From Pseudomonadota bacterium (GTDB taxonomy: Bacteria > Pseudomonadota > Gammaproteobacteria > Steroidobacterales > Steroidobacteraceae), in contig JAFEDW010000107.1 of the NCBI GenBank assembly GCA_018241455.1, positions 1 to 7,005 of the forward strand: a stretch of DNA of 7,005 nucleotides, in the 5' to 3' direction. The position numbers were made by a program, and so were the translations under genes. A model generated the notes under the pieces. That model was given only the letters and a program-made list of their open reading frames with translations, did not search any database and was not told the origin of the DNA. This document shows, one piece after another, positions 1-5,688 of this stretch. The first letter of the stretch is position 1; every line of letters begins with the position of its first letter.

Positions 1-784
1 AGCGCGTCGCGCCGGCCGCGCGCGCCGTCATTTCGACGTAGATCTTCTCGACCAGCTCGCGGAACGAGGGATCGAGCCGGTTGCGCGGCTGCGGCAGCGT
101 GACATCGATCTGCGTGAGCACGCGCCCGGGATTGCTGCCGAACACCAGCACCCGGTCGCACATCAGCACCGCCTCCTCGATGTTGTGCGTCACGAGGATC
201 ACGCCCTTGATCGGCATGCGGCCCTCGGACCACAGGTCGAGGAAATCGGTGCGCAGCGTCTCCGCGGTCAGCACGTCGAGTGCCGAGAACGGCTCATCCA
301 TCAGCAGTATGTTCGGATGCACGACCAGCGCGCGGGCGAAGCCGACGCGCTGGCGCATGCCGCCCGACAGCTCGCGCGGATAGGCGGACTCGAAGCCGTC
401 CAGTCCGATCAGGTCGATCGCCGCGAGCGTGCGGCTGCGGATCTCCGCGCGCGGCAGGCGCTGCGCTTCGAGGCCGAGCGCCACGTTCTCGTAGACGGTG
501 AGCCACGGGAACAGCGCGAAGCTCTGGAACACCATCGAGATGCCGGCGGCCGGGCCCTGCACCGGCGCGCCCAGGTAATTCAGTTGGCCGTGGCTGGGCT
601 CGGTGAGTCCGGCGATCAGTCGCAGCAGCGTGGATTTGCCCGAGCCCGAGCGGCCCAGCAGCCCCACGATCTGCCCCTCGGCGAGCTGCAGGTCGACGCC
701 CTCGAGCACGCGCAGCTCCTGCCCGTCGGGTTTCGGGAACGACTTGCCGATGCCGCTGACCTGCAGCAGGGGACGGGCGTTCAC
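1..784 (-). CDS. ABC transporter ATP-binding protein, NitT/TauT class (partial, C-terminus off window)
   Basis: This is the cytoplasmic ATPase of an ABC importer, which powers the permease encoded just upstream. The 261 visible residues hold a complete nucleotide-binding domain: Walker A GRSGSGKST (44-52), Q-loop Q87, signature LSGGMRQR (139-146), Walker B ILLMDEP (159-165) and switch His H200. The FPWLTV stretch after the Q-loop (92-97) is typical of SsuB/TauB/NrtD-like ATPases. The start is GTG at 784: AGGAAG lies 7 bases upstream, whereas the nearby ATG at 804 opens a frame that stops after seven codons. The reading frame is still open at base 1. ATPases paired with fused double permeases often carry an extra 'AAA-associated' C-terminal domain, and the last visible residues (FRELVEKIYVEMTARA) could be its beginning; that is inference. 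Substrate is not determinable from the sequence. Family assignment is secure. Confidence 0.93.
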   Translation of the reverse strand, partial: MNARPLLQVSGIGKSFPKPDGQELRVLEGVDLQLAEGQIVGLLGRSGSGKSTLLRLIAGLTEPSHGQLNYLGAPVQGPAAGISMVFQSFALFPWLTVYENVALGLEAQRLPRAEIRSRTLAAIDLIGLDGFESAYPRELSGGMRQRVGFARALVVHPNILLMDEPFSALDVLTAETLRTDFLDLWSEGRMPIKGVILVTHNIEEAVLMCDRVLVFGSNPGRVLTQIDVTLPQPRNRLDPSFRELVEKIYVEMTARAAGATR

Positions 785-791
785 TCGGGCG

Positions 792-797
792 CTTCCT
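792..797 (-). promoter_or_regulatory. Ribosome binding site that decides the ATPase start
   Basis: AGGAAG on the minus strand lies 7 bases before the GTG at 784. It sits in the short gap after the permease stop, supporting GTG as the ATPase start and independent ribosome loading in the operon. Confidence 0.6.
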
Positions 798-803
798 GGT
801 TCA

Positions 804-2540
804 TCACGTGAGACGATAGCGGCGTTCGGCGTAGTAATACAGCGGCCGCCAGAACCAGCGATTCAAGGTCACGACGAACAGGCTCATGACCGCGATACCG
901 AGCACGATGTGGTGGTAGTCGCCGGCAGTCGTGGCCTCGGCGATGTAGGCGCCCAGGCCATGTGCCCGCAGCGTCGTGTGGCCCCAGCTCGCCACCTCGG
1001 CGACGATCGCGGCGTTCCAGGACCCGCCCGAGGCGGTGATCGCGCCGGTGACGAAATACGGGAACACGCCCGGCAGCGCCACGCGCCGCCACCACAGCCA
1101 GCCGCCGACGCCGAAGTTCTGCGCGGCGCGCCGCAGTTCGGCCGGCATCGCCGAGGCGCCGGCAATCACGTTGAACAGGATGTACCACTGCGTGCCCAGC
1201 ACCATCAACGGACTCAGCCACAGGTCGGGATTGAGCCTGCCGGCCACGATCAGGTAGACCGCCAGCGGGAACAGAAGGTTCGCCGGGAACGCGGCCAGGA
1301 ATTGCGCGATCGGCTGCACGATCTGCGCGGCGCGCGGCCGCAGTCCCACCCAGATGCCGATGGGTATCCAGACAAGGCTGGCAAGAGCGATCAGGACGAC
1401 TACCCGCGCCAGCGTCAGCAGGCCCAACAGGAAGACCTCGCGCAATTCGGCGACGTGTGTTTCGAGCACCAGCGTCAACGCCAGGTTGCGCAGCGCGAGC
1501 GTCGCGAGCAGCACCGCGCCGCCGAGCCACAGCAGTTCGACCAGGCGCGAGCGGCGTTCGCGTTTCGCCGGCGGTTGCGGCGCTGGCCCCGCGCGCGCCG
1601 GCAGCGTCCAGCTGGTCCAGCGCACGACGGCGTAGAACGCCACCGTGAGGCCGCCAATCAGGCGCGAGCGGCGCATCATCGTCAGCGCCCACGACGCCGG
1701 CGGCTCGGCGCCCGGCTCGTCCTCGACGCGAAAGCGGTCGACCCAGCAGATCAGCGGCCGGAAGATCAGCTGGTCGTAGACCAGGATCACGAGTGCCATC
1801 GCGAAGATCGCCCAGCCGATCGCGTGCAGGTTCCGTTGCTCGATCGCCATCGCGATGTACGAGCCGACGCCCGGCAACGACACGGTCGTATGACCAACGC
1901 TGATCGACTCGGCGGCGACGACGAAGAACCAGCCGCCGGACATCGACATCATCATGTTCCAGGTCAGCGCCGGCAGGCCGAACGGCACCTCGAGCTGCCA
2001 GAAGCGCATCCACGGCGTCAGGTGGAACGAGGCGGCGGCTTCCTCGAGTTCGGTCGGCACGGTACGGAGCGATTGGTAGAAGCTGAAGGCCATGTTCCAG
2101 GCCTGGCTGGTGAAGATCGCGAAGATCGCCGCGAATTCAGCGCCGAGCACGCGGCCCGGCACCAGCGACATGAAGAACACGACCGTGATCGAGATGAACC
2201 CGAGGATCGGCACCGACTGCAGGATGTCGAGCAGCGGGATCAGCACCCGCGCCGCGCGCCGGCTTTTCGCCGCCCAGGTCGCGTAGCTCAGCGTGAACGC
2301 CAGTGACAGCACCAATGCCGTGAACATGCGCAACGTGGTGCGTGCGGCATACACCGGCAGCTGGTGCGGGTCGAGCGACAGCGGCGTCGCGTCGAGTTTC
2401 GACAGCGGTTCCAGCAGGCCGCGGCTGGCCTCGGCCAGGAACACGAGCAGCGCCAGTACCACCAGCAGCGCGAGCGCATCCCAGCGCGATACGAAATCGC
2501 GCAGGAAGCCGAAGTGGTGGGTGCGACTCGCGCGCAGCAT
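804..2540 (-). CDS. ABC transporter permease, two fused NitT/TauT-type membrane modules
   Basis: This is an inner-membrane permease of 578 residues, about twice the usual 250-280 of SsuC/TauC/NrtB-type subunits. It contains two BPD_transp_1 modules, about 65-265 and 370-565. Each has an EAA loop that docks on the ATPase: residues 164-190 (ELEEAAASF...) and 468-494 (ELRRAAQNF...). The modules end alike, with GSYIA...FRPLICWVDRF matching GAYIA...WRPLYYYAERR, so an internal duplication and fusion is visible. A basic, Pro-rich linker (about 285-335) joins them, and an extra N-terminal hydrophobic segment covers about 22-36. One chain could therefore supply both halves of the pore. The ATG at 2540 is preceded directly by an in-frame TGA, with GAGGG 8 bases upstream. 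The stop lies 19 bases before the ATPase start, indicating an operon. No periplasmic binding protein is adjacent in the window. Substrate unknown; nitrate, sulfonate, taurine or similar would be only a class guess. Confidence 0.9.
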   Translation of the reverse strand: MLRASRTHHFGFLRDFVSRWDALALLVVLALLVFLAEASRGLLEPLSKLDATPLSLDPHQLPVYAARTTLRMFTALVLSLAFTLSYATWAAKSRRAARVLIPLLDILQSVPILGFISITVVFFMSLVPGRVLGAEFAAIFAIFTSQAWNMAFSFYQSLRTVPTELEEAAASFHLTPWMRFWQLEVPFGLPALTWNMMMSMSGGWFFVVAAESISVGHTTVSLPGVGSYIAMAIEQRNLHAIGWAIFAMALVILVYDQLIFRPLICWVDRFRVEDEPGAEPPASWALTMMRRSRLIGGLTVAFYAVVRWTSWTLPARAGPAPQPPAKRERRSRLVELLWLGGAVLLATLALRNLALTLVLETHVAELREVFLLGLLTLARVVVLIALASLVWIPIGIWVGLRPRAAQIVQPIAQFLAAFPANLLFPLAVYLIVAGRLNPDLWLSPLMVLGTQWYILFNVIAGASAMPAELRRAAQNFGVGGWLWWRRVALPGVFPYFVTGAITASGGSWNAAIVAEVASWGHTTLRAHGLGAYIAEATTAGDYHHIVLGIAVMSLFVVTLNRWFWRPLYYYAERRYRLT

Positions 2541-2615
2541 TCAACGGACCCTCGGCTGGTTTATAGTGGCGCGCAGTATACGGCTTCAGACGCCGCAAAT
2601 CGGCGCGGATGCAGC
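2541..2615. promoter_or_regulatory. Divergent intergenic region with -10-like hexamers on both strands
   Basis: This 75-base gap separates the minus-strand ABC operon from the plus-strand cation exporter, so it must hold at least their near promoters or leaders. On the plus strand TATAGT (2562-2567) follows a poor -35-like TTCAAC (2540-2545) at 16 bases. On the minus strand TATACT (2580-2575) lacks a good -35 partner. The palindrome GTATAC is at 2576-2581. A short stem CGCCG/CGGCG with a 5-base loop (2591-2605) lies 10 bases before the exporter ATG. No recognised metal-regulator operator is evident. The promoter calls rest on weak matches. Confidence 0.3.
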
Positions 2616-3575
2616 ATGAGCGAACGCACTCACCGGGATCCATGCGCGCACGAGCACGACTTCGATGAAGTCAATCCGCTCGCGGAGCGCCGCACCCGTT
2701 GGGTCGTGATGCTGACCGCCGTCACGATGGTGGTCGAACTGGTGGCCGGCTGGTGGTACCGCTCGATGGCCTTGCTGGCCGACGGCTGGCACATGAGCTC
2801 GCACGTCATCGCGCTCGGCCTGTCGGTGGCTGCGTATGCGCTGGCCCGGCGCCTGCGACACGACGCCCGTTTCGCTTTCGGCACCTGGAAGATCGAGGTG
2901 CTCGGCGGCTACACCAGTGCGCTGCTGCTGGCCGGCGTCGTGCTGATGATGGCCTATGAATGCGTGACGCGGCTGATGCGGCCGACCGCCATTGCCTACG
3001 ACCAGGCGCTCATCGTGGCGGTGCTCGGCCTGCTCGTGAACCTGGCTTCCGCCTGGATGCTGGTCGGCGCCACGCGTGGTGCGTCCCACGCGCACGGTCA
3101 CGAACACGGCCACGGCCATGACCACGCGCACGGGCGTCCGCACGCGGACCTGAACCTGCGCTCGGCGTACATCCATGTCGCGGCCGATGCCGCCACGTCG
3201 TTGCTGGCGATTGCCGCGCTGGCCGGGGGCAAGTACTTCGGGCTGGCCTGGCTGGACGCTGGCGTCGGCCTGCTCGGCTCGGTCGTCGTGGCGGCCTGGG
3301 CGGCGTCGCTATTGCGCTCGACCGCGCGGCTGCTGCTGGACGCCGACATGGACGCCCCGATCGTCGCCGAGATCCGCCACGCGGTGCGCGACTCGGCGTT
3401 GCCCGCCGAGCTCGACGACCTGCACGTGTGGCGCGTGGGCAAGGGGCGCTACGCCTGCATCCTCAGCGTGACGGCGGCGCCCCCGGCGACACCGGCCTAT
3501 TTCCGTTCGCTGCTGCGGGTGCACCCGGAGCTGGTCCACGTCACCGTCGAAATCAATTCGCCGGTTGTGGCCTGA
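2616..3575 (+). CDS. dmeF: DmeF-type cation diffusion facilitator, Co(II)/Ni(II) exporter
   Basis: This 319-residue inner-membrane protein is predicted to export divalent metal from the cytoplasm by proton exchange. The N-terminal HEHDF (12-16) and the ERRTRWVVMLT entry into helix 1 are typical of the DmeF branch. Helix 2 carries LLADGWHMSSH, giving H59 and H63 at the HxxxD/DxxxD position of other family members; helix 5 carries H187 and D191 (HVAAD). Between helices 4 and 5 is a loop with nine histidines (158-176), a probable metal-collecting segment. A C-terminal cytoplasmic domain (about 235-319) is present but compact. The frame is open far upstream of the ATG at 2616, but that part lies inside the permease gene on the other strand, so 2616 is chosen although its ribosome site is weak. 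No dmeR-like regulator is in the window. The family is secure; Co/Ni rather than Zn specificity is inferred from subfamily resemblance. Confidence 0.88.
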   Translation: MSERTHRDPCAHEHDFDEVNPLAERRTRWVVMLTAVTMVVELVAGWWYRSMALLADGWHMSSHVIALGLSVAAYALARRLRHDARFAFGTWKIEVLGGYTSALLLAGVVLMMAYECVTRLMRPTAIAYDQALIVAVLGLLVNLASAWMLVGATRGASHAHGHEHGHGHDHAHGRPHADLNLRSAYIHVAADAATSLLAIAALAGGKYFGLAWLDAGVGLLGSVVVAAWAASLLRSTARLLLDADMDAPIVAEIRHAVRDSALPAELDDLHVWRVGKGRYACILSVTAAPPATPAYFRSLLRVHPELVHVTVEINSPVVA

Positions 3576-3594
3576 AACGCGATTGCGCTATCTT
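3565..3594 (+). promoter_or_regulatory. Possible promoter for the VOC gene
   Basis: TTGTGG (3565-3570) and TATCTT (3589-3594) are spaced by 18 bases and straddle the dmeF stop codon. Both hexamers are only partial matches to sigma-70 consensus. Transcription would start about 35 bases before the VOC start codon, inside the hairpin at 3595-3613. Confidence 0.25.
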
Positions 3595-3613
3595 CGGCTG
3601 CCTCCCGCAGCCG
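3595..3613 (+). terminator. GC hairpin between dmeF and the VOC gene
   Basis: CGGCTGC (3595-3601) and GCAGCCG (3607-3613) form a perfect 7-bp stem with a 5-base loop CTCCC, 19 bases after the dmeF stop. No T-tract follows, so it is not a classical intrinsic terminator. It could be a weak terminator, a 3'-end stabiliser for dmeF mRNA, or a leader structure of the next gene. Confidence 0.35.
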
Positions 3614-3635
3614 CCAATTCACGATGGGGACAACC

Positions 3636-4652
3636 ATGGCTCAACCCAGCTACCAAGGTCGATTCATCTGGACCGAACTGCTCTGCAGTGACGCCGCCTC
3701 GGCCGCCGCCTTCTACGCCCGCATCCTGCCGTGGCAATCGCAGCCCTTCAGCCCAGGCTCGCCGTACCTGGTCTTTTCCGGCGCTGACGGCGCGCCGATT
3801 GCCGGCAATATGTCGCTGCCGGCCGAAGCGCGTGCGATGGGCACGGTGCCGCACTGGCGCGCCTACATCGGCGCCGCCGACGTCGATGCGATCGTGGCGC
3901 AGGCCTCGCGGCTGGGCGCGCGCATCCTCGAGCCCGCGCGCGACCTGCCGGCCGTGGGACGCGCCGCGCTGCTCGCCGATCCGGAAGGCGCACGTTTCGG
4001 CGTCTACCGCCCGCTGATTGAATCAGGCCCCAGCGCCACGCCCGGCGAGGCGCCGTTTCCCTGGTACGAACTGGCCGCGCGCTCGCGCGAAACCGCGCTG
4101 GCCTTCTACCAGCAGCTGTTCGGTTGGGAATTGCGCGCGCCGATGGACATGGGCGGCGGGTTTTTCTACCAGACCTTCGGGCTGGGCAGCCAGGACTTCG
4201 GCGGTTGCTACACGATTCCGGCCGACCGCTCGATGCCGCCGGCCTGGTGCCCCTACGCGCGCAGCAGCAGCGCGGACGAAGTCGCCGGCAAGGTCGTCGC
4301 GGCCGGCGGCCAACTTTGCCATGGCCCGGTGGATGTTCCAAACGGCGGCCGCATCGTGCAGTTCTTCGACCCGCAGCACGCGATGTTCGCCGTCGTGTCG
4401 ATGACCGCTGCCGCGCCCGCCAAGCCGGCGGCCGCGAAGCCTGCCGCCCCAGCCAGGCCGAGGAAGAAAGCGGCCAAACGCCCGGCCGCCAAGCCGCGCA
4501 AGACAAAGCGCGCGACAGCCAAGCCGAAGGCCCGCCGCGCCGCGGCGCCGAAGCGCAAGAGCGCGCGCAAACCCGCGCGCAAAGTGGCCCGCAAACCGGC
4601 ACGCAAGGCTGCGCGGAAATCAGCGCGGAGAAAGCCGGCGCGCAAGAAATAG
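3636..4652 (+). CDS. Tandem VOC (glyoxalase-fold) protein with histone H1-like C-terminal tail
   Basis: This 338-residue protein joins two parts. Residues 9-125 and 141-254 are two VOC modules, each with the FY...W motif of this superfamily (FYARILPW 26-33; FYQQLFGW 157-164) and a closing DPEGARFGVY or DPQHAMFAVV strand. This tandem form resembles the Cfp30B/glyoxalase-like group, whose substrates are mostly unknown. From residue 256 an 83-residue tail contains 20 Lys, 16 Arg and no acidic residue; the rest is mainly Ala and Pro. It ends in a tetrapeptide pattern xARK like the tails of AlgP and other bacterial H1-like proteins, so nucleic-acid binding is plausible. The ATG at 3636 is preferred over the one at 3624 because GGGGA (3626-3630) lies 5 bases upstream. 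Sixty bases separate it from dmeF on the same strand; it converges with the trp genes. The reaction is unknown, and glyoxalase I activity should not be assumed. Confidence 0.85.
   Translation: MAQPSYQGRFIWTELLCSDAASAAAFYARILPWQSQPFSPGSPYLVFSGADGAPIAGNMSLPAEARAMGTVPHWRAYIGAADVDAIVAQASRLGARILEPARDLPAVGRAALLADPEGARFGVYRPLIESGPSATPGEAPFPWYELAARSRETALAFYQQLFGWELRAPMDMGGGFFYQTFGLGSQDFGGCYTIPADRSMPPAWCPYARSSSADEVAGKVVAAGGQLCHGPVDVPNGGRIVQFFDPQHAMFAVVSMTAAAPAKPAAAKPAAPARPRKKAAKRPAAKPRKTKRATAKPKARRAAAPKRKSARKPARKVARKPARKAARKSARRKPARKK
4560..4649 (+). repeat. In-frame 12-base repeats encoding xARK tetrapeptides
   Basis: The last 30 codons of the VOC gene encode SARK, PARK, VARK, PARK, AARK, SARR, then KPARKK. 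At DNA level these are imperfect 12-base units built on a GCGCGCAAA or GCACGCAAG core. The array is coding, and the sequence differs between units, so it is not a recent exact expansion. Such arrays can change copy number by slippage or recombination. Confidence 0.7.
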
Positions 4653-4839
4653 CGCCTGCTTCGTCACCTGGCCGGCATACGCCCGCCACGCGCGAGAGCG
4701 TTTGAGCGCCGGTCCGTATGTGAGGGCCCTGTCGGGACCGTCCGCGCCATGGATGGCGCGGCCGGAGCCCCCATGGATGGGTTCATGGCGTTCCCGATCG
4801 GACCCATCACCGGGCGCGCGCTGCCGACTGCATTTTTGC
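4653..4839. other. Convergent intergenic region with multiple inverted repeats
   Basis: These 187 bases lie between the 3' ends of the VOC gene and trpC, and no gene is supported. Paired elements are CGGTCC/GGACCG (4710-4715 with 4735-4740), the strong hairpin at 4742-4761, and GATGGGT/ACCCATC (4776-4782 with 4802-4808). The 10-mer CCATGGATGG occurs twice, at 4748-4757 and 4771-4780, once inside the strong hairpin. The position suggests transcription stop signals for both strands. Confidence 0.5.
4742..4761. terminator. Perfect 8-bp GC hairpin, candidate bidirectional terminator
   Basis: CCGCGCCA (4742-4749) pairs with TGGCGCGG (4754-4761) around a TGGA loop. It lies 89 bases after the VOC stop and 78 bases past the trpC stop on the other strand, where convergent transcripts must end. 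Neither strand has a T-tract after the stem, so termination is inferred from stem strength and position only. Confidence 0.4.
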
Positions 4840-5688
4840 TCATGATCTTCGCGCGCGCTCCATGCGACCGGCCGACAACATCGCCCTCACCAGCTGCAGT
4901 GGCTCGAGCGCGCTCATCAACGCGCTGCCGACCAATGCGACATCGTAGCCGGCGATCGCCACGCGCGCGGCGTCAGCGGCCGTGGCCACGCCGCTTTCGG
5001 CCACGCGCGGCACCGTGTCGGGCAGCAAATGCACCAGTTCGTCGAGCCGGCGCGGCACGACCTCGAGGCTCACCAGGTCGCGGCAGTTCACGCCGACCAG
5101 CAGCGTTGCCACGCTGGCGTAGTGGCGCACCAGTTCCGCGGCGCGCTCGATATCGGCCGCATCGAAAGCCTCGAGCAGCACGAACAGCTTGAGGCGCGCC
5201 GCGCACTCGACCATCTCGCGCAGCGTTGGCTGGTCGAGCATGCGCAGGATCAGCAACACGCCGCTGGCGCCGGCGAGGCGTGCCTCATAGACCTGATACG
5301 GGTCGACGAGGAAGTCCTTGCGCATGGCGGGGATGCGCCCGGTGAGCGCGCGCACCGCGGTGACCAGGTGCGTCATCGATCCATCGAAGCGGTCCGGTTC
5401 GGTGAGCACCGACACAGCGACGGCGCCCGCTTCGGCATAACCCGCGACCCGCGCCATGACGCTGCCCTCGTCGCCTTCGCGCAGCTTGCCGCTGGCCGGC
5501 GAACGGAATTTCACCTCGGCGATCACATCGAAGCGCCGCGCCGACAGCTGCAGCGCCGGCGGCAACGGCGAATCCGCCGCTCGCGCACGCAACTCGGCTT
5601 CGGGCAAATGCGTGCGCGCCTCGACGACGCGCTCGCGGCTGCTCGCGGCCATGCCGGCCAGGAAATCGGCTCCAGGGCTTTCAGACAC
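4840..5688 (-). CDS. trpC: Indole-3-glycerol-phosphate synthase
   Basis: The product converts carboxyphenylaminodeoxyribulose phosphate to indole-3-glycerol phosphate in tryptophan synthesis, a cytoplasmic TIM-barrel enzyme. Of 282 residues, the catalytic set is visible: E58 and K60 in IAEVK, K124 in MRKDF, E173 in VLLEAF, N201 and R203 in GVNCRDL, and S232 in ESG. The usual NNRNL reads NCRDL here and the neighbouring strands are somewhat divergent, but no key residue is lost. The length fits a single-function TrpC without a fused TrpF. The start is GTG at 5688: GGAGG (5699-5695) lies 6 bases upstream and the start overlaps the trpD stop by 8 bases (GTGTCTGA). An in-frame ATG at 5653 is less well supported, and the frame remains open upstream only because trpD lies there. 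It is the last gene of the trpGDC run. Confidence 0.95.
   Translation of the reverse strand: MSESPGADFLAGMAASSRERVVEARTHLPEAELRARAADSPLPPALQLSARRFDVIAEVKFRSPASGKLREGDEGSVMARVAGYAEAGAVAVSVLTEPDRFDGSMTHLVTAVRALTGRIPAMRKDFLVDPYQVYEARLAGASGVLLILRMLDQPTLREMVECAARLKLFVLLEAFDAADIERAAELVRHYASVATLLVGVNCRDLVSLEVVPRRLDELVHLLPDTVPRVAESGVATAADAARVAIAGYDVALVGSALMSALEPLQLVRAMLSAGRMERARRS

Noticed and set aside
185..811. 208-codon plus-strand frame
   Set aside because: It is antisense to the ATPase, whose motifs are complete on the minus strand.
781..2013. 410-codon minus-strand frame ending MNQEAPE
   Set aside because: It lies out of frame within the permease gene and has Arg/Ala/Gly-biased composition. 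Its only interest was the ATG at 804, which cannot start the ATPase because the frame stops after seven codons.
603..2306. 567-codon open frame on the plus strand
   Set aside because: It is antisense to the permease and ATPase genes, rich in Arg, His, Gln and Asp with no fold-like hydrophobic pattern. The opposite strand has clear EAA loops and a Walker A motif.
2364..2615. N-terminal extension of dmeF by 84 codons
   Set aside because: It overlaps the permease N-terminus on the other strand and is an Arg/Gln-rich sequence unlike any exporter N-terminus. The family-typical beginning appears only after ATG 2616.
2586..3176. 196-codon minus-strand frame opposite dmeF
   Set aside because: Its Val/His/Arg/Gln-rich composition mirrors dmeF codons, and it lacks a recognisable domain or ribosome site.
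4545..4649. CRISPR or tandem DNA element at the VOC 3' end
   Set aside because: The periodicity is 12 bases, imperfect and in phase with the codons, so it is explained by the tetrapeptide repeat.
3748..4689. 313-codon minus-strand frame opposite the VOC gene
   Set aside because: It is a Cys/Arg/Ser-rich antisense shadow with no motif, while the plus strand has two clear VOC modules.
4749..5192. 147-codon plus-strand frame starting in the convergent gap
   Set aside because: Most of it is antisense to the trpC end. Its Arg/Pro/Ala composition and lack of a ribosome site give no support for a gene.
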